The position numbers were made by a program, and so were the translations under genes. Source: Vibrio coralliilyticus ATCC BAA-450 (GTDB lineage Bacteria; Pseudomonadota; Gammaproteobacteria; Enterobacterales; Vibrionaceae). From it: a DNA stretch of 64,000 nt. A model generated the notes under the pieces. The model was given only the letters and a program-made list of their open reading frames with translations, ran no database searches and had not been told where the DNA came from. Shown one piece after another: positions 17,334 to 27,049 of the stretch. The first letter of the stretch is position 1. The number at the start of each line of letters is the position of its first letter. The stretch covers positions 620,001 through 684,000 of the forward strand of contig NZ_ACZN01000016.1 in assembly GCF_000176135.1 (NCBI RefSeq), read 5' to 3'.

Positions 17334-18092
17334 TTAATCCAATTTAAAGCGAACGGGTAATCTGACGCGGTGGGCCATCTTTTGTCCGTTAACGATGTGC
17401 GGGGAAAATTTCCACTTTTTGATGGCTTTCAGAGCAGAGTTATCCAAGATGGTTGCTCCGGAAGAAGAAATTAAGATTTGTCTGACCTGATCACCGTTTT
17501 CATCCAGCCAGACTTCATACATAGCTACGCCTTCAAGCTTTCTTTTCTGTGCGAGTCTTGGATAGACAGGTCGAGTCGGTTTAGATAAGAAGCTAGGTCT
17601 GTTTACCAGTACCGGTTCTTGGCTAACGCCTTGGTTTACCTCAGCAGGTTGAGGTTTCGTTTGTTCTACTACCTCTTTTTTCTTTTCTGCCTTCTCTACA
17701 GTTTTTTTAACAACAGGCTGATCTTGTGGTTTCTTTTGCGTTGTTTTTTTAACGGGTTTGTCAGTCTTTTTCTCAACCACCTTTTTCTGTTGTTTAGGTG
17801 CCTCTTTCTTTACTACCGGCTTCTCTTTCACCACTGGCTTTTTCACTGGTGGGTCGACTTTCGCTGGCTCAACTGGTTTAGGAGGCTCAGGTGCTTCTAC
17901 GGGTTGTTCAGCGACAGGCTCCGGTTCCGCTGGCGGTTGTTGAGTGGGTACGGCTTTGAAGTTGATAGAGACCGTGGAAGATTGTGCACCAGCAGGCATC
18001 GCATGAAGCTTTGGTTCATCAGCGACAAAGAGAATTGCGGTATGAAGAGCAAGGGAAACGCATCCTGCTATCGCATATCTTTTTAGGTTCAC
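17334..18092 (-). CDS. tonB1: TonB energy-transducing protein
   Basis: GTG 18092 is chosen because GAGG lies six bases upstream; an in-frame GTG at 18104 would add four residues. One N-terminal membrane anchor (about 8-25), a long Pro/Lys/Val-rich periplasmic spacer (about 55-160, many PVVKK/PKPVE units), then a C-terminal TonB domain with YPRLAQKRKLEGVAMYEVWL and a final KWKFSP region. It transmits ExbBD energy to outer-membrane heme and siderophore receptors. First gene of the leftward heme operon. The antisense frame across the spacer is low-complexity and not a gene. Confidence 0.93.
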   Translation of the reverse strand: MNLKRYAIAGCVSLALHTAILFVADEPKLHAMPAGAQSSTVSINFKAVPTQQPPAEPEPVAEQPVEAPEPPKPVEPAKVDPPVKKPVVKEKPVVKKEAPKQQKKVVEKKTDKPVKKTTQKKPQDQPVVKKTVEKAEKKKEVVEQTKPQPAEVNQGVSQEPVLVNRPSFLSKPTRPVYPRLAQKRKLEGVAMYEVWLDENGDQVRQILISSSGATILDNSALKAIKKWKFSPHIVNGQKMAHRVRLPVRFKLD

Positions 18093-18157
18093 TACCAGCC
18101 TCACGAATGAATCATTTTTTACAACATGGAATGAGATTATTACTTACAATCGAAATA

Positions 18158-18188
18158 AGATCAATTATCAATTGCATTATCATTTGCA
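18158..18188. promoter_or_regulatory. Fur-like box between tonB1 and hutW
   Basis: The reverse strand reads AAATGATAATGCAATTGATA followed by ATTGATC, which holds two overlapping GATAAT-type hexamers arranged as in Fur boxes (GATAATGATAATCATTATC). It lies in the 172-base spacer of two divergent heme operons, so iron-loaded Fur could repress both. Fur control of hut genes is established in V. cholerae. Confidence 0.7.
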
Positions 18189-18264
18189 CCATTTTATGAT
18201 CGTTCGCAGTTTTGAAAGATTTAGCGCGAGCCCTTGTGGAATAAGCGTTAAGAGATGTTATGTG

Positions 18265-19635
18265 ATGTTAGATATTGATAAATTTGATGAATCGATTTTG
18301 GGAGAGGATACGCCTGATCCGTTGCGATTTGCGTTCCCCAAAAAGCATTCTGCTCATGCGGGCGGTATGGCATCTCCCATCATGCCTGAACAAAAAGTGC
18401 CACTTCTCAACACCTTGTATGAACAACAAGGTCAACGTAACAAAAAGCGTTGCCTATACATTCATATTCCTTTCTGCCGGGTCCGATGTACTTTCTGCAA
18501 TTTCTTCCAAAATGCTGCGAGCCGAAAACTGGTCGATGACTACTTCGAAGCACTGATTAATGAAATCAAACAGAAGAGCGCTTTGCCTTGGACACAGACC
18601 GGTGTTTTCCATGCGGTTTATATTGGTGGTGGAACACCGACCGATCTCTCGACTGAGCAAGTGGAACGTCTGGGTAAAGCCATTCGTCAGTACTTCCCGC
18701 TTTCTACAGATTGTGAGATCACCTTAGAAGGGCGAATCAATCGATTCAGCGAAGAAATGTTTGAAAGAGCTCTGGAAGGCGGCTTTAACCGTTTCTCCTT
18801 TGGTATTCAGAGTTTTGATACCAAAGTCCGCCGTAGTGCAAAACGTCTGGATGATCGTGAAGTCGTCTTGGAACGTGTCGCGCAGCTCTCTGCCACCGAA
18901 GAGGCGCCAATAATTCTCGACCTTCTATACGGTCTTCCGTATCAGACGCTAGATGTGTTTGAGCAGGACTTGAATGATTTCATGTCGACAGGCGCTCACG
19001 GGTTAGATCTCTATCAGCTTGTGGTCGGTGGAACCGCGCCGATGCTGAATTTGGTTGAAAAAGGCAAGATGCCACCACCAGCAACGACACCAGATAAAGC
19101 ATCAATGTATGAACTTGGTGTCGCTTTTATGGACAAACATTATATGCGCCAGCTAAGTGTTAATCACTGGGCAAGAGACAATCGAGAGCGCAGCCAGTAC
19201 AACAGCCTCGCTAAGACATACGCTGAAGTATTACCTATCGGCTGTGGCGCTGGTGGCAACATTGGTGGTTATGGAATGATGAACCACCGTACATTAGAAA
19301 CTTACATGAACGCGATGAAGTCTGGTGATTCAGTCGTCGCTATGATGACCAAGCAACATGCGCAGGAACCTTTGTTTGCTGCCATTAAATCTGGTTTCGA
19401 CAAAGGTGTCGTTAGCCGTCATCAACTACCTTTATTAGCAGGTGAAGATACGTTTGATTTCTTTATGCCGCTGTTTGAAGTATGGCAGAACAAAGGCTTA
19501 GCGCGCATTGAAGGGGATTACCTAGCGTTGACTTTAGCTGGCAGCTTCTGGGCAGTCAGTTTGGCACAAGCCTGCATTCAAGTATTGCAAAAAACACATT
19601 CTGAAGTAATCGCGTCACACAAAGTGGCACTCTAA
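18265..19635 (+). CDS. hutW: Heme utilization radical SAM protein HutW
   Basis: 456 residues from ATG 18265 (MLDIDKFDES); earlier in-frame ATGs lie in the promoter region. The radical SAM cluster motif CxxxCxxC is in PFCRVRCTFCNFF (about 77-89), followed by IGGGTPTDLS and GLQ-like FGIQSFD segments as in coproporphyrinogen oxidase-like enzymes. It acts with HutX and HutZ in anaerobic-type opening or handling of heme so that iron is released in the cytoplasm. It heads the rightward hutWXZ operon, divergent from tonB1, with a shared Fur-like box. Confidence 0.92.
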   Translation: MLDIDKFDESILGEDTPDPLRFAFPKKHSAHAGGMASPIMPEQKVPLLNTLYEQQGQRNKKRCLYIHIPFCRVRCTFCNFFQNAASRKLVDDYFEALINEIKQKSALPWTQTGVFHAVYIGGGTPTDLSTEQVERLGKAIRQYFPLSTDCEITLEGRINRFSEEMFERALEGGFNRFSFGIQSFDTKVRRSAKRLDDREVVLERVAQLSATEEAPIILDLLYGLPYQTLDVFEQDLNDFMSTGAHGLDLYQLVVGGTAPMLNLVEKGKMPPPATTPDKASMYELGVAFMDKHYMRQLSVNHWARDNRERSQYNSLAKTYAEVLPIGCGAGGNIGGYGMMNHRTLETYMNAMKSGDSVVAMMTKQHAQEPLFAAIKSGFDKGVVSRHQLPLLAGEDTFDFFMPLFEVWQNKGLARIEGDYLALTLAGSFWAVSLAQACIQVLQKTHSEVIASHKVAL

Positions 19636-19646
19636 GTGGAATTATT

Positions 19647-20150
19647 ATGGAAGCACTAAAACAACAAGTCGCTCAACTGATCGAGCAAGAACCGACACTT
19701 CTACCCGCTGCAATTGCAGAGCGTTTAGAGGTGTCTGAATTCGAAGCGGTAGCGGCTCTACCAGAAGAGATGATTGCCTTGGCTCCGGGAGAGCAAGCTC
19801 AGTCTTTCTTGGAAAACTTGGTCGGTTTTGGCCCAGTGACAACCATTGTTCATTCGTTCGGTTCAATTTTTGAAGTGAAGGCACCATTCCCGAAAGGCAA
19901 AGTTGCTCGAGGCTACTACAACCTGATGGGTAAAGAAGGCGAGCTTCATGGTCACCTTAAGTTAGACAACGTGAAAAATATTGCTTTAGTTAGCAAGCCG
20001 TTCATGGGGCGTGAGAGTCACTACTTTGGCTTTTTCTGTGAACAAGGTAATAACATTTTTAAAATCTATCTAGGACGCAACGAAAAGCGTGAGCTGATCG
20101 CTGAACAGGTAGAAACATTCAAGCAGTGGCAGCAAGAGCTACGCAAATAA
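19647..20150 (+). CDS. hutX: Heme utilization cytosolic carrier HutX
   Basis: 167 residues, soluble. Conserved family stretches include VHSFGSIFEVKAPFPKG and LHGHLKLDNVKNIALVSKPFMGRESHYFGFF. HutX is a cytoplasmic heme carrier that hands heme to HutZ in V. cholerae. It starts 11 bases after hutW, so it is cotranscribed. The 80-base gap to hutZ contains a small GC-rich hairpin (AGCTCCGGCATG.. / ..ATGCCGGAAGC) around 20155-20184 that may modulate expression within the operon. Confidence 0.93.
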   Translation: MEALKQQVAQLIEQEPTLLPAAIAERLEVSEFEAVAALPEEMIALAPGEQAQSFLENLVGFGPVTTIVHSFGSIFEVKAPFPKGKVARGYYNLMGKEGELHGHLKLDNVKNIALVSKPFMGRESHYFGFFCEQGNNIFKIYLGRNEKRELIAEQVETFKQWQQELRK

Positions 20151-20230
20151 ATAGGAGCTCCGGCATGACAGGTTATGCCGGAAGCCAACATTATTAGAAA
20201 TAAAAAGTATTGAAAAGTCAGGAGTTCAAA

Positions 20231-20761
20231 ATGGATCCACAAGTAAAACAAGAGCGTCTTCAAGGTCGTCTTGGTCCGGAAATCAAAGAGTTTCGCCAAG
20301 AGCGCCGCACGCTTCAGCTAGCCACCGTTGATGCTGATGGTCAACCGAACGTGAGCTACGCGCCATTTGTTCAAAACCAGGAAGGTTATTTTATTCTGAT
20401 CTCGGAAATTGCGCGCCACGCTCGCAACCTTCAGGTTAACCCAAATGTTTCTATCATGATGATCGAAGACGAAGATACATCAAAGCAGCTGTTTGCGCGC
20501 AAACGCCTGACATTTGATGCGGTAGCAACCGTTGTTGACCGTGAGTCTGAGCAGTGGCAACAAATTGTGGGTCAGATGAAAGAACGCTTCGGTGAAATCA
20601 TTGATGGTCTGAGCCAGTTGCAAGACTTTGTTCTATTCAACCTGAAAGCGGAGAAAGGTCTGTTTGTAAAAGGCTTTGGTCAGGCTTATCAGGTATCAGG
20701 TGATGATCTGGTTGATTTTGTTCACCTTGAAGAAGGTCATAAGCAGGTAGAAAACGCTTAA
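20231..20761 (+). CDS. hutZ: Heme-degrading/utilization protein HutZ
   Basis: 176 residues from ATG 20231, preceded by AGGAG with six-base spacing; the TTG at 20210 is a poorer start. Pyridoxamine-phosphate-oxidase-like split barrel with ATVDADGQPNVSYAPFV and ISEIARHARNLQVNPNVSIMMIEDE, as in HugZ/HutZ. It binds heme from HutX and cleaves it, freeing iron in the cytoplasm. Last gene of hutWXZ, closed by the terminator at 20790-20816. Confidence 0.93.
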   Translation: MDPQVKQERLQGRLGPEIKEFRQERRTLQLATVDADGQPNVSYAPFVQNQEGYFILISEIARHARNLQVNPNVSIMMIEDEDTSKQLFARKRLTFDAVATVVDRESEQWQQIVGQMKERFGEIIDGLSQLQDFVLFNLKAEKGLFVKGFGQAYQVSGDDLVDFVHLEEGHKQVENA

Positions 20762-20789
20762 GCTGTCCAATTAAGTCGAAAACTGTCTG

Positions 20790-20816
20790 ATAAGGGAGCT
20801 ATACTGGCTCCCTTTG
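20790..20816 (+). terminator. Terminator after hutZ
   Basis: AAGGGAGC-TATACT-GGCTCCCTTT stem-loop followed by GTTGT. It lies 30 bases past the hutZ stop and directly before the next gene's ribosome site. Confidence 0.75.
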
Positions 20817-20837
20817 TTGTATCTGAAAGGGAAAAGC

Positions 20838-21371
20838 GTGAAACCTGTAAGCAAGGATCATGGGGAAATTTGTTATCCCTTTATTTATGAAGACAGCCCA
20901 GTGTGTGACTTTGAGATTGCGGCGGATGAGCTGTGTACAAGGATTGGTCTGGTCCTGACGATGGATCTGGATGACTATAGCCGAGATGTCCTGCAACGAG
21001 TCCAGCCTTATGTTTATCACTTGAATGGTTCGGTGCGTGGAAAACTGGCAATTTTTGAGGATAACCTGCAGGAGCTTTATCATGATTACAATGCACTGCG
21101 TGAAAAGCTAGACGGAGGTTTTAAAGGCTTTGTATTGCCCGGAGGGCATCCTATTTCAGCAGAGTTGCATTTGTGCAGGACACAAGCGAAGAAAGTTGTG
21201 CGTGCTCTTGTAGCGATCGAACATGCAGGTAAAAAATCGCCTGATCCTATTTTGTTTCGATATGCTAATTTGCTAGCGAATGTCATGTATACGTTGGCTT
21301 CTTATACCAACCGCATGCAACAAGTCGTTGAAACGGAATTCGTTAGCAAAAGTTATCCAATGCCAAAATAG
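20838..21371 (+). CDS. Cobalamin adenosyltransferase-like protein
   Basis: 177 residues from GTG 20838, preceded by AAGGG with good spacing. The C-terminal half carries the signature of the PduO/EutT-type ATP:cob(I)alamin adenosyltransferase fold: FVLPGGHPISAELHLCRTQAKKVVRAL (starting about 110), then a helix with RYANLLANVMYTLASY. This family transfers adenosyl from ATP to cobalamin. The N-terminal half is shorter and less typical (no obvious TGDxGxT ATP loop), so the enzyme may be diverged. It stands alone between the heme operon and malK with terminators on both sides. Confidence 0.72.
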   Translation: MKPVSKDHGEICYPFIYEDSPVCDFEIAADELCTRIGLVLTMDLDDYSRDVLQRVQPYVYHLNGSVRGKLAIFEDNLQELYHDYNALREKLDGGFKGFVLPGGHPISAELHLCRTQAKKVVRALVAIEHAGKKSPDPILFRYANLLANVMYTLASYTNRMQQVVETEFVSKSYPMPK

Positions 21372-21390
21372 TATGGGGTAACGGAAATGA

Positions 21391-21422
21391 AAACGCCCGG
21401 CATTGAGCCGGGCGTTGTTTTA
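21391..21422. terminator. Bidirectional terminator
   Basis: AACGCCCGGC-ATTGA-GCCGGGCGTT perfect ten-base stem followed by GTTTTAAT on the plus strand. It separates the convergent adenosyltransferase-like gene and malK. Confidence 0.88.
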
Positions 21423-21434
21423 ATCGGTTGATGA

Positions 21435-22556
21435 TTATGCTTCGAAATCAACACCTGCTTCTTTGTACAGGCGGCGACAAGCTTTACCATCACTGTGGAA
21501 CAAGTGACAACGGTGTGCTGGAATGCCTACCATCAGTTTGTCTCCAGCTTCTACCGCTAGCGTATCTGGTTGGCGATAGATCATATCCGCGTCAGCTGCA
21601 TCAATGTGCATGTACACCTGAGTTTCGTTACCCAACTTCTCTACGATGTTGACTTCACCTTCAATGGCAGCATCACCTTGATCAGCTGGAAGCAAGTGCT
21701 CTGGGCGCACACCCAGTGACATACGCTCGCCACGTGTTACCGTGCGGCCATCAACTGGAATCCAGAAAGTGGTACCGTTAGCCAGTTGAACCATGACTCG
21801 ATCGTCTTCTACAGCTTCAATGAAGACACTCATGAAGTTCATCTTAGGTGAGCCGATGAAACCAGCCACAAAGCGGTTTTGAGGGTAATGGTATAGCTCA
21901 AGTGGTTTACCAACCTGAGCAACATAGCCTGCGTCCAATACCACGATCTTATCAGCCATAGTCATAGCTTCTACCTGATCGTGAGTTACGTAAATCATGG
22001 TACAGCCTAGTTTGCGCTGAAGCTTAGTAATCTCAGAACGCATCTGAACACGCAAAGCAGCATCTAGGTTTGATAGTGGTTCATCAAGAAGGAAAACATT
22101 AGGTTGAGAAACCAGAGTACGACCAATCGCTACACGCTGACGCTGACCACCTGAAAGGGCTTTTGGTTGACGATCTAGCAGGTGACTCAGTTGAAGAATT
22201 TCCGCTGCGTGTTCAACGCGCTTGTCGATTTCACCTTTGTCGGCTTTCGCCAGCTTGAGGCCAAACGACATATTGTCGTATAAGTTCAGGTGTGGGTATA
22301 ACGCGTAAGACTGGAATACCATACCTACGCCGCGCTGAGAAGGTTCAACTTCATTCATGCGCTCTTCACCAATGTAAAGATCACCCGAAGTAATATCTTC
22401 TAGACCAGCAATACAACGTAGCAGAGTTGATTTACCACAGCCTGATGGACCGACGAAGACAACAAACTCGCCTTCTTGAATGTCCAGATCAACGTTCTTT
22501 GAGATTAAAACGTCGCCATAAGCTTTACATACATTTTTTAACGTGACACTCGCCAT
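21435..22556 (-). CDS. malK: Maltose/maltodextrin ABC transporter ATP-binding protein
   Basis: 373 residues. Walker [19 protein letters not shown] (about 34-51), Q-loop [10 protein letters not shown], signature [16 protein letters not shown] (about 134-149), Walker [14 protein letters not shown] and switch His in [16 protein letters not shown]-terminal regulatory domain follows from about residue 235. It powers MalFG and, by family knowledge, can restrain the activator MalT. It is divergent from malEFG across a 679-base control region with MalT-like and CRP-like sites. Confidence 0.95.
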   Translation of the reverse strand: MASVTLKNVCKAYGDVLISKNVDLDIQEGEFVVFVGPSGCGKSTLLRCIAGLEDITSGDLYIGEERMNEVEPSQRGVGMVFQSYALYPHLNLYDNMSFGLKLAKADKGEIDKRVEHAAEILQLSHLLDRQPKALSGGQRQRVAIGRTLVSQPNVFLLDEPLSNLDAALRVQMRSEITKLQRKLGCTMIYVTHDQVEAMTMADKIVVLDAGYVAQVGKPLELYHYPQNRFVAGFIGSPKMNFMSVFIEAVEDDRVMVQLANGTTFWIPVDGRTVTRGERMSLGVRPEHLLPADQGDAAIEGEVNIVEKLGNETQVYMHIDAADADMIYRQPDTLAVEAGDKLMVGIPAHRCHLFHSDGKACRRLYKEAGVDFEA

Positions 22557-23235
22557 CTAGCTCGCCCTCGATCAATATTTTTATTTTACTGCCCATCATT
22601 ATATGAATTATCGCGCGAGCAGTAAGTGTAGGAATTCGGTAAGGTGAATTGAAGTGTAAGAAAATAAGGGTGATGGATTCAATCGCATCACCCGTCAAAG
22701 CCAAAATAAAGTTCGCTTCCCCCGTATGAAAGTAACTGTCTCCCCCGTTGAATCCAAACTGGTAATGACACCAGAATCACTACGAACATCTACTTCATAA
22801 CAGCGAACCCCACGGCATTGCAAACCAGCTTTAGTTTGATTGCAAAGCAATCATAAACACACTGGAAAGGGTTCTTACCATCCACTCTTGGATGACTGTA
22901 GTTTGGCTTTCTTGGACTGTTACTGCATCCTCCTGATGATTTTTTTTAAAGGGGTAGTAGGCGGGGAGTAGGGAGAGGAGGGCTGATCGCACGGAGTTAG
23001 ATCGAGTTCAAAGAAATCTGGGGTTTGATAGTGAAATCGATCACGTTAAGCGTCATTTTTGTGATTCTGGTCGCCTTCGTCGAAGGATGACGATCACGAA
23101 AATAGGCCATAATACCGAGGGCGTAGGGAGTAGGAGGATGAGCTAATTGACAGTTTAGCTAAAAATGTATGTCGAAATACGGTGAAACCTCTGAACGGTG
23201 GAACCCTACAACACAAATATAAAAAGGATATGATC
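22557..23235. promoter_or_regulatory. malK-malE divergent control region
   Basis: 679 bases without a gene. Candidate MalT boxes (consensus GGGGA[T/G]GAGG): GGGGAGTAGG at 22963-22972 (9 of 10), GGAGAGGAGG at 22972-22981 (9 of 10) and GAGGATGAGC at 23134-23143 (8 of 10), all in the rightward orientation facing malE. A CRP-like palindrome lies at 23027-23048. malE has AAGGA seven bases before ATG 23236. Nearer malK, a pair of CCCCC-containing segments (about 22720-22745) could be leftward boxes. Confidence 0.7.
23027..23048. promoter_or_regulatory. CRP-like site upstream of malE
   Basis: GATAGTGAAATCGATCACGT keeps the GTGA-N6-TCAC core exactly. It sits between two MalT box groups, the arrangement known for the malE-malK region of enterobacteria, so cAMP-CRP and MalT probably act together. 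Confidence 0.7.
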
Positions 23236-24417
23236 ATGAAAAACGCCCTAAGCACAGTGGCACTAGGTACCCTAGTTGCTCTTGGCTCATTTGGTGCAAA
23301 TGCTGCTATCGAAGAAGGTCAATTAACTATCTGGATCAACGGCGATAAAGGTTACAACGGACTTGCTGAAGTAGGAAAACAGTTTGAAGAAGAAACGGGG
23401 ATCAAAGTAACAGTTGCTCACCCAGACGCACTTCAAGACAAGTTCCCTCAAACTGCAGCGACCGGTGATGGTCCTGATATTGTGTTCTGGGCTCACGACC
23501 GTTTTGGTGGTTACGCTGAAGCAGGTCTTCTAAGTGAAATTAAGCCGTCTAAAGAAGTGAAAGAAGGCATCGTAGACTTCGCGTGGGATGCGGTTAAATA
23601 CAACGGCAAAATCATCGGTTACCCAGTTGCGGTTGAATCTCTGTCTCTTATCTACAACAAAGACCTAGTGCCAAACCCACCTAAGAGTTGGGAAGAAGTT
23701 GAAGCACTCGACACTAAGCTGAAGAAAGAAGGCAAGTCTGCCATCATGTGGAACCTGAAAGAACCATACTTCACATGGCCACTAATGGCGGCTGATGGTG
23801 GTTACGCGTTCAAATACGGCGCAGAAGGCTACGACATCAAAGACGCGGGTATCGCGAACGATGGCGTCAAAGACGCAATGAACTTTGTAAAAGGTCTGGT
23901 AGACAAAGGCGTGATCTCTTCTGATATGGATTACTCAGTTTCTGAGTCTGCGTTTAACCAAGGCAATACAGCGATGACCATCAACGGCCCATGGGCTTGG
24001 GGTAACATCGAGAAATCTGGCATCAACTACGGTGTAACCACTCTGCCTAAATTCAATGGCCAATCTTCTAAACCATTCGTTGGTGTACTAACAGCGGGTA
24101 TCAGCACAGCTTCTCCAAACAAAGATCTAGCGGTTGAGTTCATCGAGAACTACCTACTGACTAACGACGGTCTACGTAAAGTTAACAATGACAAGCCACT
24201 AGGTGCGGTAGCGCTTAACTCTTTCCAACGTGAGCTAGATGCAGACAAGCGCATTGCAGCGACAATGGATAACGCGATGAACGGCGAAATCATGCCAAAC
24301 ATCCCTCAGATGAACGCATTCTGGGGCAGCGCGAAAAACGCAATCATCAACATCGTTGATGGTCGTCAGTCTGTAGATGCAGCACTGGCTGACGCAGAAA
24401 AACAAATGACAAAATAA
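23236..24417 (+). CDS. malE: Periplasmic maltose/maltodextrin-binding protein
   Basis: 393 residues from ATG 23236, with AAGGA seven bases upstream; the longer in-frame extension to 23182 is in the promoter region. Signal peptide 1-24 (ends ANA-AIEEG). The mature part has classic MalE landmarks: [43 protein letters not shown] and [21 protein letters not shown]. It captures maltose and maltodextrins for MalFGK2. Codon use is noticeably biased towards highly expressed codons. A strong hairpin separates it from malF. Confidence 0.96.
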   Translation: MKNALSTVALGTLVALGSFGANAAIEEGQLTIWINGDKGYNGLAEVGKQFEEETGIKVTVAHPDALQDKFPQTAATGDGPDIVFWAHDRFGGYAEAGLLSEIKPSKEVKEGIVDFAWDAVKYNGKIIGYPVAVESLSLIYNKDLVPNPPKSWEEVEALDTKLKKEGKSAIMWNLKEPYFTWPLMAADGGYAFKYGAEGYDIKDAGIANDGVKDAMNFVKGLVDKGVISSDMDYSVSESAFNQGNTAMTINGPWAWGNIEKSGINYGVTTLPKFNGQSSKPFVGVLTAGISTASPNKDLAVEFIENYLLTNDGLRKVNNDKPLGAVALNSFQRELDADKRIAATMDNAMNGEIMPNIPQMNAFWGSAKNAIINIVDGRQSVDAALADAEKQMTK

Positions 24418-24431
24418 TTGTCGACCTTTTT

Positions 24432-24466
24432 AAGGAGGGGGTAACCCCTCCTTCATTTCTTTGTTT
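24432..24466 (+). terminator. Hairpin/attenuator between malE and malF
   Basis: AAGGAGGGG-GTAA-CCCCTCCTT, a nine-base perfect stem with a tetraloop followed by a T-rich run (CATTTCTTTGTTTT). It lies inside an operon, so it probably terminates part of the transcripts and protects the malE 3' end, giving more MalE than MalFG. In E. coli this role is played by REP sequences. Confidence 0.75.
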
Positions 24467-24489
24467 TATTATCGCTAGCAGGTTCTTTT

Positions 24490-26061
24490 ATGCAGTCAGT
24501 TCAAGGTACAGATGCTATGACATCACCAACAACGAGCTTGCCTTCAAGTAAAAATGTATTCATAAAGTGGGCGCTTCTTGGCTCAGTCGGTATTCTTAAT
24601 GGCTACGCGACGATTCTAATGTATTCACGTGGTGAGATTGCGTTTGCACTTCTTACCCTTATCATAACCGCACTTGCCCTTTATATCTTTGGTAGTAAAA
24701 AGACTTACGCACATCGCTACATTTACCCAGGTATCGCAGGCATGATTTTATTCATCCTGTTCCCGCTGGCGTACACCGTTGGTCTTGCCTTCACTAACTA
24801 CAGTGCGAAAAACCAGCTTTCTTTTGAACGTGCTCAGTCTGTTTTGCTTGATCGTACTTATCAAAGTGGTGATAGCTACCCGTTCTCTCTTATCAAGACA
24901 GAGAATGGCCACCGTATCTCTGTGAAAAAAGGTGATCAGCTGTTCGCAACAGAAGAATTCAACCTCGCTACGTTATCTGGTGATATGTCGTTGACTCCTG
25001 TCGAGCAAGTTGAAGGTGAAAAAGAGAAAATTAAAGCCATCATCAAGAATAAATCTGTTCTTGGCGCTGTAGACCTGCACTTGCCGTCAGGTGAAGACAT
25101 TCGTATGAGTGGTTTGCGCAAGTTTGCGGCAGTTGTCCCACTTTACACTTTGCAAGCGGATGGGGAGACGCTCTACAACAATGAAACGCAAGAAAACCTA
25201 CGCCCTAACAATGAAGTCGGCTTTTACCAACCAGTTGATGAAAATGGTCAATTTGTAGGCTCAACTGTCTCACCAGGCTTTATTGTAACTATTGGTACTG
25301 ATAACTTTGAGCGTGTCTGGAAAGATGACGGTATCAAAGAACCCTTTATTAGTATCTTCATCTGGACGATTGTATTCTCGGCAGTCAGTGTCGCTCTGAC
25401 TGTTCTGATTGGTTTGGTTCTGGCAAGTGTTGTTCAATGGGAAGAGCTGAAAGGGCGAGCGATTTATCGCGTATTGTTGATACTGCCTTACGCTGTTCCT
25501 GCCTTTATCTCGATTCTTATCTTCAAAGGTTTGTTCAACCAGAGCTTTGGTGAAGTGAACATGGTCTTGGAGGCGATGTTTGGCATCAGCCCAACGTGGT
25601 TCTCTGACCCGTTCTTGGCGAAACTGATGATCATCATCGTGAACACTTGGTTAGGCTTCCCTTACATGATGATTCTGTGTATGGGCCTACTTAAAGCGAT
25701 TCCAGAAGATTTGTATGAAGCATCGGCGATTGATGGAGCGAACTTTATCGACAACTTCCGTCGCATCACGCTGCCACTTATGATCAAACCACTGACGCCA
25801 CTACTAATTGCGAGCTTTGCGTTTAACTTCAACAACTTTGTATTGATTCAGCTTCTGACTCAAGGTGGTCCGAACATGATTGGTACGTCGGAGCCTGCGG
25901 GCTACACCGACCTATTGGTTAACTACACATACCGCATCGCATTTGAAGGTGCTGGTGGTCAGGACTTTGGTCTGGCAAGTGCAATCGCTACGCTTATCTT
26001 CTTGTTGGTTGGTGCGCTAGCGCTATTGAACCTTCGTGTAACAAAAGTAGCTCAGGACTAA
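24490..26061 (+). CDS. malF: Maltose ABC transporter permease MalF
   Basis: 523 residues from ATG 24490 (AGG seven bases upstream; ATG 24517 possible). About eight membrane segments, with the large periplasmic loop between segments 3 and 4 (about residues 115-275) that marks MalF. The EAA motif contacting MalK is [21 protein letters not shown] (starting about residue 411). It forms the maltose channel with MalG in the inner membrane. It lies 72 bases after malE, past the attenuating hairpin, and 11 bases before malG. Confidence 0.95.
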   Translation: MQSVQGTDAMTSPTTSLPSSKNVFIKWALLGSVGILNGYATILMYSRGEIAFALLTLIITALALYIFGSKKTYAHRYIYPGIAGMILFILFPLAYTVGLAFTNYSAKNQLSFERAQSVLLDRTYQSGDSYPFSLIKTENGHRISVKKGDQLFATEEFNLATLSGDMSLTPVEQVEGEKEKIKAIIKNKSVLGAVDLHLPSGEDIRMSGLRKFAAVVPLYTLQADGETLYNNETQENLRPNNEVGFYQPVDENGQFVGSTVSPGFIVTIGTDNFERVWKDDGIKEPFISIFIWTIVFSAVSVALTVLIGLVLASVVQWEELKGRAIYRVLLILPYAVPAFISILIFKGLFNQSFGEVNMVLEAMFGISPTWFSDPFLAKLMIIIVNTWLGFPYMMILCMGLLKAIPEDLYEASAIDGANFIDNFRRITLPLMIKPLTPLLIASFAFNFNNFVLIQLLTQGGPNMIGTSEPAGYTDLLVNYTYRIAFEGAGGQDFGLASAIATLIFLLVGALALLNLRVTKVAQD

Positions 26062-26072
26062 GGAGAGACACA

Positions 26073-26963
26073 ATGGCAATGGTACAAGGCAAGTCATTAA
26101 AATACCGTGTTTGGGCTACTCACATCGCAATGTGGGCGTTCCTAGCACTGATTATCTTCCCGCTGTTGATGATCATCGCGATTTCTTTCCGTGAAGGTAA
26201 CTTCGCAACGGGGAGCATTATTCCAGAAAACCCATCTTTAGAGCACTGGAAGCTGGCATTAGGCTTTTCCGTAACTAATGCGGATGGTTCAGTTACTCCA
26301 CCGCCATTCCCTGTTCTAACATGGTTGTGGAACTCGGTAAAAGTCGCTGGGATTAGCTCGATTCTTATCGTGACACTTTCTACAACCTCGGCATACGCGT
26401 TTGCACGTATGAGGTTCAAAGGTAAGAACACCATCCTTAAGGCAATGATGATCTTTCAGATGTTCCCAGCTGTACTAGCATTGGTGGCGATTTATGCTCT
26501 ATTTGACAAGCTAGGCCAGTATATTCCATTCCTAGGTCTGAATACTCATGGCGGTTTGATCTTCTCTTACCTCGGCGGTATCGCGCTTCATGTGTGGACG
26601 ATTAAGGGATACTTCGAGACGATTGATAATTCGCTAGAAGAAGCGGCAGCATTGGATGGAGCAACACCTTGGCAGGCGTTCCGATTGGTTCTACTTCCTT
26701 TGTCGGTGCCAATTCTTGCAGTAGTGTTTATCTTGTCATTCATTATGGTGGTCGGTGAAGTTCCGGTGGCATCTTTGCTACTTTCTGATGTAAACTCATA
26801 TACATTAGCGGTTGGTATGCAGCAGTATCTTTACCCCCAAAACTATCTATGGGGTGATTTCGCGGCAGCAGCAGTATTATCTGCACTACCAATTACCATC
26901 GTATTCTTACTTGCGCAGCGCTGGTTGGTCGGAGGATTAACCGCCGGTGGTGTGAAAGGCTAA
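26073..26963 (+). CDS. malG: Maltose ABC transporter permease MalG
   Basis: 296 residues, six membrane segments. EAA motif [20 protein letters not shown] (about 189-208). The C-terminal tail [16 protein letters not shown] matches the MalG end that reaches into the MalE binding site. The start at 26073 has AGGAGAG close upstream. Third gene of the malEFG operon, closed by the terminator at 26976-27006. Confidence 0.95.
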   Translation: MAMVQGKSLKYRVWATHIAMWAFLALIIFPLLMIIAISFREGNFATGSIIPENPSLEHWKLALGFSVTNADGSVTPPPFPVLTWLWNSVKVAGISSILIVTLSTTSAYAFARMRFKGKNTILKAMMIFQMFPAVLALVAIYALFDKLGQYIPFLGLNTHGGLIFSYLGGIALHVWTIKGYFETIDNSLEEAAALDGATPWQAFRLVLLPLSVPILAVVFILSFIMVVGEVPVASLLLSDVNSYTLAVGMQQYLYPQNYLWGDFAAAAVLSALPITIVFLLAQRWLVGGLTAGGVKG

Positions 26964-26975
26964 TAAGAACGATAA

Positions 26976-27006
26976 GGGCGACCGTGAGGTCGCCCATTTT
27001 GTTTCT
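26976..27006 (+). terminator. Terminator after malG
   Basis: GGGCGACC-GTGA-GGTCGCCC stem followed by ATTTTGTTT, 12 bases past the malG stop. Confidence 0.88.
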
Positions 27007-27049
27007 CGACTTAACACTTTTGGTTTGGCCGCCGATCAGTTAAGAAGAG

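Noticed and set aside
17619..18086. Long rightward frame antisense to tonB1
   Set aside because: Low-complexity Leu/Phe/Arg product that mirrors the Pro/Lys repeats of TonB; a shadow, not a gene.
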